In this document: piece by piece, positions 13,976 through 14,122 of the stretch | How positions within the stretch are numbered: position 1 is the first letter of the stretch | Layout: every line of letters starts with the position of its first letter | Assembly: GCA_030640565.1 (NCBI GenBank) | Contig: DAOWJD010000034.1 | Location: 1-14,122, forward strand | Direction of reading: 5' to 3' | Length of the DNA: 14,122 nucleotides | From: Nanobdellota archaeon | Lineage (GTDB): Archaea; Nanobdellota; Nanobdellia; Pacearchaeales; GW2011-AR1 | The notes under the pieces: generated by a model | Told to the model about the DNA's origin: nothing | Databases searched by the model: none | What the model saw: the letters and a program-made list of their open reading frames with translations, nothing else | Position numbers and translations under genes: made by a program

Positions 13976-13983
13976 TTTATAAA
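13976..13983 (-). promoter_or_regulatory. TATA box of the HELKEAE gene
   Basis: TTTATAAA (minus strand), centred about 25.5 nt before ATG 13954. It lies between that gene and the transposase remnant, so the insertion left this promoter intact. Confidence 0.6.
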
Positions 13984-14032
13984 ATTAACTGTCCTTTAAA
14001 AAGATGTATACGCAGGTGACATATGTCGTAGG

Positions 14033-14122
14033 TTAAAATAATAAACTAAAATCATTATAAACTTCATCAGGTGTTTTTCTATTTAGACTTGTATGTGGTC
14101 TGAAATGATTATACCTCATTCT
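14033..14122 (-). mobile_element. 3' end of an rve-type transposase gene (IS3/IS481-like), partial
   Basis: The minus-strand frame from the window edge to TAA at 14033 reads RMRYNHFRPHTSLNRKTP, then DEVYNDFSLLF. The YN..RPH.SL...TP.EV motif is the conserved C-terminus of integrase-core transposases of IS3/IS481-like elements. The 5' part lies outside the window. The outer end of the element is probably between 13985 and 14032; TGTCCTTTAAAAAG at 13990 is a candidate terminal repeat, but the other end is not visible to test it. Confidence 0.88.

Overview
The window comes from an AT-rich archaeal chromosome and contains what looks like a replication origin with the core replication genes beside it. 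The archaeal signs are both subunits of the D-family DNA polymerase (DP1, DP2), an Orc1/Cdc6 initiator, origin recognition boxes (ORBs), a PRC-barrel protein, and BRE/TATA promoters about 26 nt upstream of start codons (leaderless transcripts). The style of the small proteins (coiled-coil/helix-turn-helix proteins, an AbrB-nucleotidyltransferase protein, a 58-residue two-helix membrane protein) suggests a DPANN archaeon of the Pacearchaeota/Woesearchaeota kind. That placement is inferred from protein style, not from a marker gene.

Layout. 1-4846 (minus strand): cdc6, DP1 and the first 661 codons of DP2 run leftward from the origin; DP1 and DP2 overlap by ATGA. The same order is known beside the Thermococcales origin. 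4842-5167: the presumed oriC, with an ORB at each end, a third internal ORB, a GC-rich patch, 21 perfect ACT triplets and a very AT-rich block. 5244-7046 (plus): PRC-barrel protein, a SecB-like conserved protein, a small winged-helix-like protein and a coiled-coil/HTH protein whose gene carries a fourth ORB and a tetranucleotide repeat. 7111-7734 (minus): a second, similar coiled-coil/HTH protein; its linker DNA and upstream region share CAAACAGCTGTTTG-type repeats, and a fifth ORB lies upstream.

8062-10193 (plus): a two-helix membrane protein with the window's one obvious Shine-Dalgarno site, phased A-tracts, two dif-like repeats, then a tight operon of a 2H phosphoesterase-like protein, an intact XerA-type recombinase and an HNH nuclease. 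10267-10746 (plus): an unrecognised protein. 10796-13954 (minus): a cysteine-rich protein, a membrane-anchored cyclophilin, an AbrB-nucleotidyltransferase-helical fusion with a coupled coiled-coil gene, a coiled-coil hypothetical, an Excalibur-domain remnant and a protein with an HELKEAE motif. 14033-14122 is the 3' end of an rve-type transposase gene.

The most interesting region is the origin. Its order of initiator boxes, GC-rich patch, TAG/CTA triplets and AT-rich DNA matches the order in bacterial origins that use DnaA-trios, but here the initiator is archaeal Orc1/Cdc6. Second is the dif-like site beside an intact xerA only about 3.4 kb from this origin.
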